Below, piece by piece: positions 22,205 to 33,514 of a stretch of DNA of 64,000 nt. The translations under genes were made by a program, and so were the position numbers. Location: contig OZ218954.1 in the NCBI GenBank assembly GCA_965112735.1, forward strand, positions 4,154,001 to 4,218,000, read 5' to 3'. The DNA is from Phaeosaccion multiseriatum. Its lineage: Eukaryota > Ochrophyta, other classes. The notes beneath the pieces are model-generated. The model was given only the letters and a program-made list of their open reading frames with translations. It was not told the DNA's origin and did no database searches. The first letter of the stretch is position 1; every line of letters starts with the position of its first letter.

Positions 22205-25200
22205 GAGGAAGGAAGGAAGGATAGAGATAGAGGTAGAGAGAGAGGGAGGGAGAGAGACAGCGGGGGAGAGAGAGCGCGGGCGAGAGGGAGAGAGAGGGGG
22301 ATGGAAAGGGACAAGAAAGAGAGGATGGCCCGACCTCCCTACGCTACCGACAATCACACCCTCCACTGACATACTCACCCGCCCACTGACATACTCACCC
22401 TCCCACGCGTGTGCTCTCATAACTGTAGGCGCTCTGGACATCTTTAGCAACTTCTTCAAAGAGCCGGTGAGTGAGTGAGTGAGTGAGTGAGGGAGTGGGT
22501 GGGTGAGAGAGTGAGGGCGATGAGAGGCATATGGCGAGGAAGAGAGGGAGGGAGGGAGGGAGGCAGGGAGAAAGAGAGAGGGGGGGGAGAGGGAGGGAGG
22601 GAAGGACGGAGGAAGAGAGGGTGAGGGAGAGGGATCGAGGGAGGGTGCTTTTGATGTAATGTTATTCTTATATTACCCCACCCCCGGTCCACCCCCTTGC
22701 GCGCCTCCCTCTCCCATGCGTATCACTCACGGGTTCGTCTCGATTTTGCACAGCTCTTTACGGAAGGCGCGACGGACAGGGAAATGAATGCAGGTATATG
22801 GGTACGCGTCTATAAATTGGGACAGACAGAGCAGTTTCGGGAGATAAAATGGAGCAGTTTCGGGCCGCTCCCTGCCGCACGTGTGCCGTCGAGTGGTGTG
22901 GATAGACACCAACGTAACACCTGATACCTGACATGACACCTCTGATTGACACCTCACACCTCACATTTTGTACTTCACACCTGACACCTCATGCTTCACA
23001 TCATACACCTCATGCTTCACACCTCACACCTCACACCTCACACCTCACACCTGATACCTGACATGACACCTCACACCAACAACCACATACTTCACACCTG
23101 ACACCTCACTCCTCACACCTCTGATACTTCACACCTGACACCTCACTCCTCACACCTCTGATACTTCACACCTCACGCCTCACACCTCACACCTGGTACT
23201 TCACCCCTCTAACAGTTGACTCTGAGAACTCCAAGAACCTGCAAAGCGACACGTGGAGGACCATCCAGCTCTATAAGACTTTGGCGTTGGAGGACCACCC
23301 CTTCAGCCAGGTACATGTACAGGCTTATGGGCAGGATAGGGGTGTATGGGCAGGGCCTCATGGCCAGAGGCATATGAAAGGGCAGAGTCATATGGAAAGA
23401 ACAGAGCAGGGAAGAGAGGAGAGCGGAGCAGAGCAGTGCCCGGGTTTTACATAGAGCACAACGTTTGGTGCCAGTTGTTGCCGCCCCCGATCACACTTAC
23501 TCACTCACACACACACACACACACGCACGTACACACTATCTCTCTCACACTCACACACACCCTCTCCGTGATACCAGTTCGGGACCGGAAACCTCCAGAC
23601 CCTTAAAGACGACCCCCTTGCCGCGGTGAGTACGATATTCAATGTCGACCCCTTTTGCCTTGGTCGACATCTCGATATTAAATGTCGGTATCTATATTGT
23701 CCGCTTGTGGAGGGGGTCGGACAAGAGGAAGATGCGATTTGGAAACCGAGGAGTTGGGAGGTCTCATTTCTTCCTTCCTCTCCTCTCCTCTCCTCTCCTC
23801 TCCTCTCCTCTCCTCTCGTCTCGTCTCCACTCCTTTCCTCTCCTCCCCTCATCTCTTCTCCTCTCCTCTCCTCTACCCGCCTCCCTCTCCCCTTCTGCCC
23901 ATGTACCTCCGCCCTCCTCCCTTCGCCCCTCCCCTCCTCCCCTCACCCCCTCCTCTATCCTCCCTCCTCCTCCCAACTTGGCGACGCTCCTCCGCATCAC
24001 CAACACTAGGGCGTGAACATCCGAGAGGAGCTGCTCCGTTTTTACAATTCTCAGTACAGCGCAAATCGAATGAAACTCTCCGTCCTGGGCAGGCATAGCA
24101 TCGGTGAGTGCGTTATTTACCACCTCACCTCCCTTCTTCGTTCTCTCTCTTTCTCTCTTTCTCTCTGTCTCCTCTCTCTCTCTGTGTGTATATTCTGTGT
24201 GTGTGTGATTCTCTCCCATCCATCCCCCATCCACTGCATGGCCTTTAACTCATCCCATCCACTGCCATCCACCCACTGCCATCAGCCGATCTGGAGGCCA
24301 TGGTCCGCTCCAATTTCGAGGAGGTGGAGAACAAGGACCTTCAGCGCCCCCCCGAAAAGGGCAGCCCCTTCACGCCAGACCTGCTGGTGGGTAGGGAGGG
24401 AAGCAAGGATGATGCATGGATGGATGCATGGATGGATGCATGGATGGATGGATGGATGGCATCTGGATAGATGGATCCCAGCAGAGGGCAGCAGATGGCA
24501 GCAGATGGCAGCCGATGGTATCGTTGGTATCGTATTGGTTCATTTACATCTGTATTGACACTGAAGCTGAAATTGCCACCCCTCCTTCTCCTCTCTCTCT
24601 CTCTCTCTCCGTACTCACAGGGCCGTCGCCTGAATGTCGTACCCGTCAAGGACATCCGTCAGGTGAGCTACGAAGTCGACACCCCCTCTTTCTCTCACGC
24701 ACCTACTCGCACACACATGCACACGCACGCACTATGTCTTTCGCACACCCACCCACCCAGCCATCCACTGTCGTGACACCCACCCACCCACGTTGGTGAT
24801 ACGCCATTCCCCACCCCCCCTTACCCGCCCGACAGGTCCAAGTGGCATGGATCCTCCCCTCTGTGCAGGCCCATTGGAGAACCAAACCGCTCAACTACAT
24901 GAGCCATTTGTTGGGGCACGAGGGAGAGGGTAGCTTGCTGTCCCTGCTCAAGAGGAAAGGGTGGGCCAACGAGCTCGGAGCGGGCGAGTTTTATTCCACG
25001 AGCGAGTTTAGTACGTTTACGGTGTCAGTGGACTGTACGGATGAGGGCATGAAATGCCAGGACGATGTGAGTGAGAGTGAGTGAGAGTGAGTTAGAGAGT
25101 TGGTGTCTGAGGGGGGGTTTATTGACTTCGTTTAGTGTATGAGGGTGTCAGGGGACAACACGGATGAGGAGAGTGTGAGTGTGAGTTTGAGTGTGAGTGT

Positions 25201-28200
25201 GGCAGTGAGTGTGACAGCGGGCTTGACCATATTTTTGACCAAGCTTGACAAAGGCTCGAGAAGGCCACCCTAAACACTTCAACACCCCTTGACACCGCAA
25301 TTCCCTTGGCACTGCATTCACTGCTGACTCATTGCTGACTCAGGTGGTGAGCGCCATCTTCAGTTACATCGAAGTCATGAAGAAGGTCGGGCCGCAGGAA
25401 GAGGTACGTAACGTTATGTATCATATGGGGTGTATGTGATTGCCTCTGCAGCCATGTGCGGTATGAGTTACGTGTGCGGTATGGATGCCTCTGTGTCCAC
25501 CCCCACCCCATCCAATGCCATCCCTATCGTAGTCTGCGGTTTCCGCCATATACTTTCGCTTCTCCACCACTAACCCCAACCCCCCCCCCCCTTGCCCCAT
25601 TAAATGGCATCCCCCCTTCCGTCCATTGCCATCCCTCCTGCCCATCCATCCACTGCCATCCCTAGACCTTCAAGGAGCTGTCAGCGGTTTCCGCCATGAA
25701 TTTCCGCTTCTCCTCCAAGACCCCCCCAGCGGGGTACGTCAGCCGCCTTGTGTCAAACATGCAGCACTTTCCCGTGGATAAGGTGAGAATCGAGCTCGAA
25801 ATAGAGTTCCATATAGAGCTCCATTTAGAGGTGTAGAGGTTGATACAGTATTCCCCTTTGCCAAAGCTCCATCCCTTTCTGTACCGCCTTACCGTTGCCA
25901 TCCACGACCATCCGCTGCCATCCCCTCTATACCGTTCCCCACGCCTCCTCGTCTCGTGTTACCGCCTTACCGCTGCCATCCACTGCCATCAGCTGCCATC
26001 CCCTCTGCACCCTATCTAACCTTGTCTCACCGCTGCCATCCGCTGCCATCCCCTCTGCACCCTATCTAACCTTGTCTCACCGCTGCCATCCGCTGCCATC
26101 CCCTCTGCACCCTATCTAACCTTGTCTCACCGCTGCCATCCGCTGCCATCCCCTCTGCACCCTATCTAACCTTGTCTCACCGCTGCCATCCGCTGCCATC
26201 CCCTCTGTACCCTATCTAACCTTGTCTCACCGCTGCCATCCGCTGCCATCCCCTCTGTACCCTATCTAACCTTGTCTCACCGCTGCCATCCGCTGCCATC
26301 CCCTCTGCACCCTATCTAACCTTGTCTCGCCGCAGTGCCTCTCGGGCCCTCGCCTGTACGAGCATTTCGACCCCGCTCTCATCAGCCGATTCACTGACTT
26401 ACTCACACCGGATATGATGCTGCTCGTGGTGAGTGGAGTCATATGAGTAGAGTGCTGACGTGTTTATCTCTGGTGCTGATACGGGGAGAGGGACGCAGGG
26501 AGAGGGGCGGAGGGAGGGAGGGAGGAAGAGGAAGGGAGGAAGGAGGAATGGAGGGAGGGAAGGAAGGAAGGAAGGAAGGAAGGAGGGAGGGAAGGAGGGA
26601 GGGAGAGGGGTGAGGAAGAGGAGGAAGGAGGGGAGGGAGGCTCGTAGAGGGGCGGATGGAGGGAGGGAGGAAGAGGAGGAAGGAGGGGAGAGAGGAGGGA
26701 ACGAGGAAAGGAGAGAGGGGAAGAGACCGCGAAGTCAAGGCGGGAGCGGATTCACGTCAGGGGGTAGATGTACAATGCCTTGACTCATCTCTCCCTGTCC
26801 ATTCACTGCCATCCATCCGTTCATCCCTGCCCATATGCCTCTCTCTGCCTATACCCGTATGCCTCTATCTCTCTCTCTCAGGTGCAAAGCAAGGCGAATG
26901 CGTCCCTCCCCGACCTGTGCACAGAGCGGTGGTACGGCACTCAGTACACGTCCGAGAAGGTCGACAGCGCAAATGTAAGCAAGGCAGGCACGCACGGCAG
27001 CGCACACGTGCGCGCGCACACACGGATGCACACACGCACGCACACACACAAACGAAGACCAAGCACACACACGCGTTCACGCGCGCACGCACGCACGCCC
27101 ACATGCTCAAACACACAAACTCTCTCTCACACACATATACGCACACTCGCTGACCTGTCTGCCAACTCACTTACCAACCTACCCCTCACTTACCTTCTTG
27201 CCCACTCACGACTCGCGACTCGCAATTCACAGCTGGCAAAGTGGACCAACCCCCCTACGGAACCCTCCCTGCACCTCCCTGAGCCGAACCCGATGATCGC
27301 AACCGACTTCAGCCTCAGAAGTACAGGTATATAGTATATAGAGTTTTAGGAGATTGGCATATAGTTGTCGATTTAGAGGTCGATGTAGAATATCTCGGCA
27401 TCTCCATATGTCTGTCCATGCCCCCTAACCAAATCAATCGTGTTGATATGATTCGTTTCTCCGCCTTGCCCTTCCCCCGCTGCCCTCTCCCGGTGGGCTG
27501 TCTCTCTCCGTCTCTTCTCACTCCTTCCCTCCCTCCCCCCCCCTCCTTCCTCCCTCCCTCCTTCCCCCCTCCCTCCCTCCCTCCCTCCCTCCCTCCCTCC
27601 CTCCCTCCCTCCCTCCCTCCCTCCCTCCCTCCCTCCTTCCGTCCCTCCCTCCTGTCTCACAGGGTCTCCCCCGGTGGGCTCAAGCGATGCGGAGGTCTCA
27701 GCAGAGCTCAACCGCCCACCCGAGGTGGTCCCAGACGGCCCCCCGGGGACGAAGCTCTGGTACAAGCAAGACAGGTATTGAAAGCAAGCCAATGCGAAGC
27801 AAAGCAAGCTGACAGCTGGCTGTGCTGTGCAGTGAAGTGAGAGGGAGTGGAGCCACAAGTGTCTGTGTGTGTTTCTTTGTCTCCTTTTCTGTCTTTCACT
27901 CTCTCCCTCCTCTCTCGACTCTCTCTCGCTCTCCCTTCCTCCCTCTCCCCCTCTCTGTCTCCCCTTTACTGCCTCTTTCTCTCCCTCTCGATCTCTCGTC
28001 AGATGAGCCACTCAATCGAACGCCCCTCCCCACCACCCTGCTACACACCCCCTCACTTTCCAACAAGCTGAAGCTCGAAACTTTTTTCCTTCCCTTCCTC
28101 CTGTTCCTGTCTCAGATTCTTTAAGCGGCCCATCTTAAACTTCAGACTGAGCATGGGTGAGGACAGAGCATGTTGGGACGGTGTGGGGGTGTCAGGACAG

Positions 28201-29427
28201 AGGGTGTGGACCTGACCCCTCCCCTCCCCTCTTGTCTTCCTCTCTCTCCCCCTCTCTCCCCCTGTGTCCCTCTCCCCCTCTCTACTCCTCCCCCTCCTCC
28301 CACTCCTCCTCCTCCTCCTCCTCCTCCTCCTCCCCATGAACTGCCATCAGTCACCCCTGCCAGTGTATCCTGACACTCATCACCCTGCTCCCCATCTACT
28401 GCCATCCTCTATCCTGAAACCCACCACCCTCCTCCCCACCCTCTTTCCTGACACCCACCCACCCATCCATCCATTGCCATCCTTCGTCTTGACACCCACC
28501 CAGCCACCCCGGCAATCTATGAGTCCCCCGAGGCCTTCATCCTCGCAGAGCTCCTCCAGCGCATCCTCACTGAGCTGCTCAACGAAGAGGACTACCTCGC
28601 ACAGCAGGCGGGTCTGCACAGCGGGGTGTACCTTACCAGGGTAAGGGGTATGGAAGGAAAAGAGGGTATCGTAAGGAGTGTGTCAGGGGATGTGTACCTA
28701 TACATTTAGACTGCCATCCCTGATTCTGTCCATACTCTGCACCCCCTTATGCCTCCTCTCCGTACTAACCATTGACTACCATCCTATATACCCATATACC
28801 TCTTTTCCCCAATACGCCTTTATTCAGGCGGCTCTGTGCATCGACTTCTCTGGCTACAACCACAAGCTCTCCGTGCTCGTGGAGAGAGTCATGCGGCAAG
28901 TTGCCATCTTCCAGGGGGGAGGTCAGTGTCCTGTCCATGTGCCTCTATCATAGGGGGACTCCTCTGCCTCCCTCTCTCGCCCCCTCCCCCCCCGTCTCCA
29001 CCCACCCACCCTCACCCTTCTCCCGACGCCTTCCCTCTCCCCCCCCCCTCAGCCGATGCAAAGTTCGGATCAGCTGAGGAGGAGGAGGCCGTCTTCCAGC
29101 GCCTAAGGGAAAAGCTCGACAAGGAAATGACCAACTCGTTGGTGCGTGTGCGTATGAAAGCGTGCGTGCGGGGCGTGTGTGCGGGCATGCGGGGCAAGTG
29201 ACCTCTCTCGTCCACAACCATTCGCTACCATCCACTGCCATCCACTATCATCCACTGTCATCCACTGCCATCCTCTCCGTCCACTGCCATCCACGACAAT
29301 CCTCTACCATCCGCTGCATCCACAGCCTCTCCTCTTCGCTCCTCTCCCCTCCTCTCCTCTCCTCTTGCCTCCTCACGCCCCTCCTCCTCCTCTGCTGCTC
29401 CTACTTATCCTCCTACTGCTACTCCTC

Positions 29428-29489
<62 letters not shown>

Positions 29490-29547
29490 GCTACTACTAC
29501 TGCTACTGCTACTACCCCTCCTACTCCTACGACTACTGCTGCTGCTG

Positions 29548-29578
<31 letters not shown>

Positions 29579-31661
29579 CGCTACTATTCCTCCTCCTCCA
29601 CCTCCACCACCGCCACCCCCTCCTACTCCTCCACCTCCCCTCCCACCTCCCCCCCCCCTGCCCCCCCAAAACAGTACGCCCAACCCTATGAGTTGGCCAT
29701 GAGTGCCAACAGTGAGTGTATGCAGCTCCCCAAGTGGTCTTTGGAGGAGAAACTCGCCGCCTGTAGGCTGCCATCCGTCTCCCTCCGAGCCGTGAAATTG
29801 CATGGGGCAAGGGTGTTGGGACAGATGAGCATCGAGGCCCTTGTGCACGGCAACGCCACCAAAGAAGGTACGAGTAGAAGGCATCATACGAAGTATACGA
29901 AACAAGCGGAGGATATCGTGGGGGTGGGTTGGGGGGGGGAAGGGGGCAATGGGGAATGGGGATGGCAGTGGAGGGGAAGGGGACGGCAGTGGATGATGAG
30001 ATTCTTAGCCCTGAGAACCGATATCGACGCGCTCCAAGAGCGCCCACCATCACCCCTCTTTACCTCCCCTCCCCCACCCGTCCACTGCCATCCATCCGTG
30101 CAGAGGCAAGAGCTCTCTTGGATATCGTCACCGATGCTCTGGGGGATGGTGGAGGAGGAGGGGCAGCAGTTGGTGATACAGCAGGTGTGGACAAGGCTAA
30201 GAGGGGCGTATGCCCTCTGCCAGAGGCGCTTTACCCGGACACACGTACGGTATGCCTGGATGAGGGCAAGGCCTACACATTTAGAAAGAAGGCTTCCAAC
30301 CCTGAGGAGCCCTGCAGCGCGGTGGAGGTGAGGGAGGGGAGGATGGCAATGGATGGGTGGAGGAGGAGGAGGGGGAAGAGGAGGAAGATGGCAGTGGATG
30401 AGAGGAGGAGGAGGAGACAGGGACAGGGACGAGGTCTCGAAAGCACAGCAACGGGGGGGGCGGGCGAATCCTGGATTCATCCCTCGTTCCACCTGCCTTG
30501 AGTTTGTCCTTCGTCTCCCCACGCCGTCTCCTATCGCATCCCCGTCTTTCCTTCTGTGCCCTCTCTATCCCTGCCTCTCTTCCTCTGTTCTCTCTCCCCT
30601 CTCTCTCCCTCTCCCCTCTCTCTCTGCCCTTTCTCTCTCTCTCTCTCCCTCTCTCTCTACGTTCTCCATCCTCTCTGCCTCTTTCTATGTCTCTCTCCCT
30701 CTCTTCTCTCGTGTGTGCATGTGTGTGCGTGCGTGCTTACAGGTGATTTACCAGGCGGGGCCGGAGACCATGGAGCTTGCCGCTCGCCTTCAGCTCCTCA
30801 TGCACCTCATCAATGTACGGCTGCCTCCCTTATGCATCTGTCTGTCTTGCCGGCCCATATGCCTCTGTCTTGCCTGCCCATATGCCTCTGCCTGTCTTCT
30901 CTGTAACTGCCTATCTGCCGCTCGCGCCTTCAGCTCGTCATGCACCTCATCAGTGTAGTGCTGCCTGCCCATATGCCTCCGTCCGTCTTCCCTCTCTTTG
31001 TGTGCGTGCCTCTATCTTTCTGTCTCTCTGTCTCTCATTGTCTGTCACTCTCTGTGTGTCTGTCCTCCGTCTCTTCGTAAGTCTCTCTCGCTCTCTGTCT
31101 CTGTGTGTCTGTCTTTCTGTGCGCCTCTTTTCCTTCTCTCACCCTCCCACCCCCCCCCCCTCCCTAAGGACAAGGCCTTTGAGCAGCTGAGGACGAAGGA
31201 GCAGCTGGGCTACATTGTGTTTACAGGCACAGTGAGTCAGGCAGACTTTATCCTCGGTGCTCGCTTTATCGTCATGAGCAGCACCTCCGGCCCTCTCTAT
31301 TTGGAGGAGAGAATAGAGGCATTCATAGACGGCTTCCAGGTAGGAGGGTACGGTATTAGTGTGATTGGAGTGGTTGTGCATGAGTAGGGAGGGAGGGAGG
31401 GCGGGAGGGGGTGGGAGGGGGGAGGGAGGGAGGGAGGGAGGGACGGAGGGAGCGAGGAGGTAGGGAGGAAGGTAGAGAGGGAGGGAGGGAGGGAGGGAGG
31501 GAGGGAGGGAGGGAGGGAGGGAGTGAGTGAGTGAGGTAGAATGGATGAAGCAATGGAAAGAAGAATGTGTCGGTCATACACGCCCCCCATTCACCCCCAC
31601 CCTCCGTCCCTGCGTCGCTGCCTTTGCCTCTTATTTTTTTTCTTTTGACCTGACCTGTATT

Positions 31662-31713
<52 letters not shown>

Positions 31714-32467
31714 GACTTTCCTGGAGGAGCTCAGCCCTGAGAAGTTTGTGTCCAACGTGCAGGCTGTCATCGACCACCTGTTGCAGAAGGTCAAGAGCCT
31801 TGGAGAGGAGAACAGGAAGCACTGGAAGGTGCGTTCGGATTGTGACTGGCTGCTGCTCGATTCGTAGCTCAGTTTCCAGTTTTAGTTCCCTTTGTATGTG
31901 GTATGTTGCCGTATCTACTGCCACCGCATTCTCCCGTGAAGGGAAAGGGGAAGGCCTTGTTTCGTTCCCCACACGTTCTCGCTTCCCTATCCACTGCCAT
32001 CCCTCCACCCACCCACCTGCCATGAATGAATCGTATCACGTATCGTATCACCAACTGCAACGCATGCACCGCAGGAAGTGTCCATCCGCCGTTACACCTT
32101 TGACCGCAGCAGCAAGCTCGCAGAGGCCGTGAAAGCCCTCTCTCTGGAAGACATCAAGCACACCCTCCGCACGTACCTCCTCTCCTCCTCACCGCATCGC
32201 CGCAAGTTCACTGCCAGCATCTACGGAGCAGAGCAGCCGCACGTGGACGTCGTCGTGGGGGAGAAGGAGGGAGCTGGTGGTGGTGGTGGCGGTGCTGCTG
32301 CTGCTGCTACAGCGGTTGGTGGTACGGCTGAGGTGGTGGTGGTGAAGGACGCGACTGAGTTCAGGCGCTCCATGCCTCTGTACCCGCTGCGCCCCCGCCC
32401 GGCAGAGGCAGGGCTGTCCGCTGCTGCCGTTCCAGCAGCCACCGAGGAGCCGAGTGCCAAGCTGTGA
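20601..32467 (+). CDS. IDE: Insulin-degrading enzyme (insulysin), M16A zinc metallopeptidase
   Basis: Twenty-nine exons join in phase: 20601-20735, 20916-20963, 21383-21449, 21648-21723, 22006-22070, 22429-22466, 22754-22793, 23216-23310, 23578-23625, 24010-24103, 24286-24386, 24621-24662, 24836-25066, 25344-25403, 25666-25782, 26336-26428, 26882-26974, 27233-27326, 27663-27774, 28116-28156, 28504-28640, 28828-28921, 29053-29141, 29675-29867, 30104-30327, 30743-30814, 31169-31339, 31715-31828 and 32075-32467. The product has 1058 residues, close to the usual 1000-1020. The inverted zinc motif HFCEH is at 79-83 and the third ligand is E160 in NAVDSENSK, with the same 77-residue spacing as human IDE. 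Downstream landmarks are YYFDVNQEHLEGAL, LLGHEGEGSLLSLLK and KEQLGYIVF. The family degrades short amyloidogenic peptides in a closed chamber. The C-terminus is Gly/Ala/Val-rich and lacks an obvious peroxisomal SKL (it ends SAKL). Exon 25 contains the dispersed GCAGTTGGTGATACA word, translated as AAVGDTA. Confidence 0.95.
22142..22202 (+). repeat. (GA)n microsatellite in IDE intron 5
   Basis: Nearly pure GA run grading into GGGA/GAGA-rich sequence up to about 22310. Confidence 0.9.
22918..23208 (+). repeat. CACACCTCA/TGACACCTCA minisatellite in IDE intron 7
   Basis: Irregular tandem copies of CACACCTCA and TGACACCTCA fill most of the intron. It contains many CTGAC words, which resemble the CTRAY branch-point consensus. 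Confidence 0.88.
25981..26330 (+). repeat. 50-bp tandem repeat, seven copies, in IDE intron 15
   Basis: Units start at 25981 (divergent), 26031, 26081, 26131, 26181, 26231 and 26281, each 50 bases with only a few substitutions. Each unit contains CGCTGCCATC twice, then CCCTCTGCACCCTATCTAAC and CTTGTCTCAC. The last unit runs into the real 3' splice site (CTTGTCTCGCCGCAG, ending 26335). CTAAC and the following pyrimidines resemble a branch point and tract, so the array looks like a multiplied intron 3' end. Confidence 0.95.
26512..26725 (+). repeat. Purine-only (GGGA/GGAA)n tract in IDE intron 16
   Basis: About 210 bases of G/A tetranucleotide-type repeat between exons 16 and 17. Confidence 0.85.
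27515..27650 (+). repeat. (CCCT)n tract in IDE intron 18
   Basis: Pyrimidine-only tetranucleotide repeat just before the acceptor at 27662. Confidence 0.9.
29402..29585 (+). repeat. (CTA)n trinucleotide tract in IDE intron 23
   Basis: Imperfect CTA triplets with CTG and CTC interruptions, bordered by CCT-rich sequence. Confidence 0.92.
31383..31531 (+). repeat. (GGGA)n tract in IDE intron 27
   Basis: G/A tetranucleotide repeat near the 5' end of the intron. The same intron ends in a (CA)n tract at 31665-31712. Confidence 0.9.
31665..31712 (+). repeat. (CA)n tract forming the 3' end of IDE intron 27
   Basis: About 48 bases of CA run directly into the acceptor (CACAAG, exon from 31715). This leaves almost no ordinary polypyrimidine tract. 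Confidence 0.9.
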
Positions 32468-32739
32468 TGTGACTCATGTGAGGTGTCAGCCGGAGCTTTG
32501 CCTGGGGCCTTTGTGTTGGGTGTTGAGGGACGAGGTAGGGTGATGGGAGAGAGAGGAGAGGGGCGGGAGGGGGGCTATGATCTCACTGACTGGCTGATGT
32601 GAGCCTTTCGCGCCAGGGCCTAGCCTTGTTTGGGCGGGAGTGGAGGGGGGCGACCAAAGAAAGAGCGGGAGGAGAGAATATAGAGAGGGCGAAGGAAGAA
32701 CGGAGTGAAAGGGCGACGAGGGAGGGGAGGGAGGAGGAG
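32468..32739. other. 3' flank of IDE
   Basis: No gene seen. The sequence is purine-rich on the plus strand and includes an unexplained A/G-rich segment at 32640-32740 just before the truncated ankyrin-family copy. Confidence 0.5.
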
Positions 32740-33244
32740 GCGAGGGAAGGAGCTCTGACGCCCCCAACGGGCATGATACGGCAGCAGGCAGTCTCTCCCC
32801 ACCATGCTGGACCCGGCGGGGCGTGGCTTCATGGGCAGCAAGAGCAAGGCCAAGGACGAGGTGGAGGTGACGTTTGACGGCGTGGACTTTACCGAGGAGG
32901 GCTTTGCGGCTGTGGTGCAGTTCGTCACGACGGGTAGCGTCAAGAGCCTGCGTACCCGAGGGCGCCATGGGCAGCTGAGCAGTAGCAGCAGCTCCGAGAC
33001 GGTCGGTGGTAGCGGTGACGGAAGAGATGGTGGTAGTAGTAGTGAGCCATCAGCAAAGAGCAAGAGGGAGCTCGTGAATCTGTTTGACGAGGTGAGAGCG
33101 GAGCAGGCTCTGCAGGCAGCGGGCTTCTTCTGCATCGAGGCCATGTCGAGGGAGGTGAAGGCGCTCATGACTCTGTACGGCCTCGAGCTGGCCAAGGAGG
33201 CGAACGACGAGCCGCCGAGGAAGCGAAGCAGAGAGGGCCCGTAG
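32740..33244 (+). pseudogene. Ankyrin/BTB-like family copy 3, C-terminal fragment
   Basis: Only the last third of the family is present. Homology starts abruptly near 32740 at the GEGGSSD-type linker. Just before the conserved LPTMLDPAGRGF block, the sequence has CTCTCCCC where the sister copies have CTCCCC. This two-base insertion shifts the frame. From 32804 the frame is open to 33243 and encodes the complete BTB-like block ending in PPRKRSREGP. No ankyrin repeat remains. The fragment sits 270 bases downstream of the IDE stop codon. It is most likely a duplicated fragment. Confidence 0.85.
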
Positions 33245-33275
33245 AGGAGCTGTTGATAATCCCCCTCCCGCGTTC

Positions 33276-33281
33276 AATAAA
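33276..33281 (+). promoter_or_regulatory. AATAAA poly(A) signal after ankyrin copy 3
   Basis: A canonical hexamer about 30 bases past the fragment's stop codon, followed by a T-rich stretch. It resembles the arrangement after copy 1. Confidence 0.4.
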
Positions 33282-33514
33282 TACGCTCATAAGCTCGTAA
33301 AGGCTTTGCTGACTTTTATTTTTTCCCCTCTTTCTCCTCAAGGTGCCACGGTGGCTGCAGCGGTGGGTGGGCGTTTATTGACTTTATAGAATTCCCTCCA
33401 GCTCCCCGGGGGGCGCCGACTGAACGTAGAGGGTTCTATCCACCGTAGTCTCCGTACAAAGCAGAAGAGAAGAGAAGAGAAGGAAGTTCGCCTTGAGATC
33501 AACTGAAACTGAAA

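Noticed and set aside
25981-26330. CRISPR array
   Set aside because: The units are contiguous 50-base tandem repeats with no unique spacers, inside an intron of a nuclear gene.
29162-30331. 389-residue open frame spanning IDE introns 23-24
   Set aside because: It runs through the CTA and CCT tracts and reads IDE exons 24 and 25 out of phase in part; the spliced IDE model accounts for the conserved residues.
32740-33244. Additional 3' exon of IDE
   Set aside because: IDE already ends at a stop at 32467 with a full-length product, and this segment matches the ankyrin-family C-terminus, including an internal frameshift.
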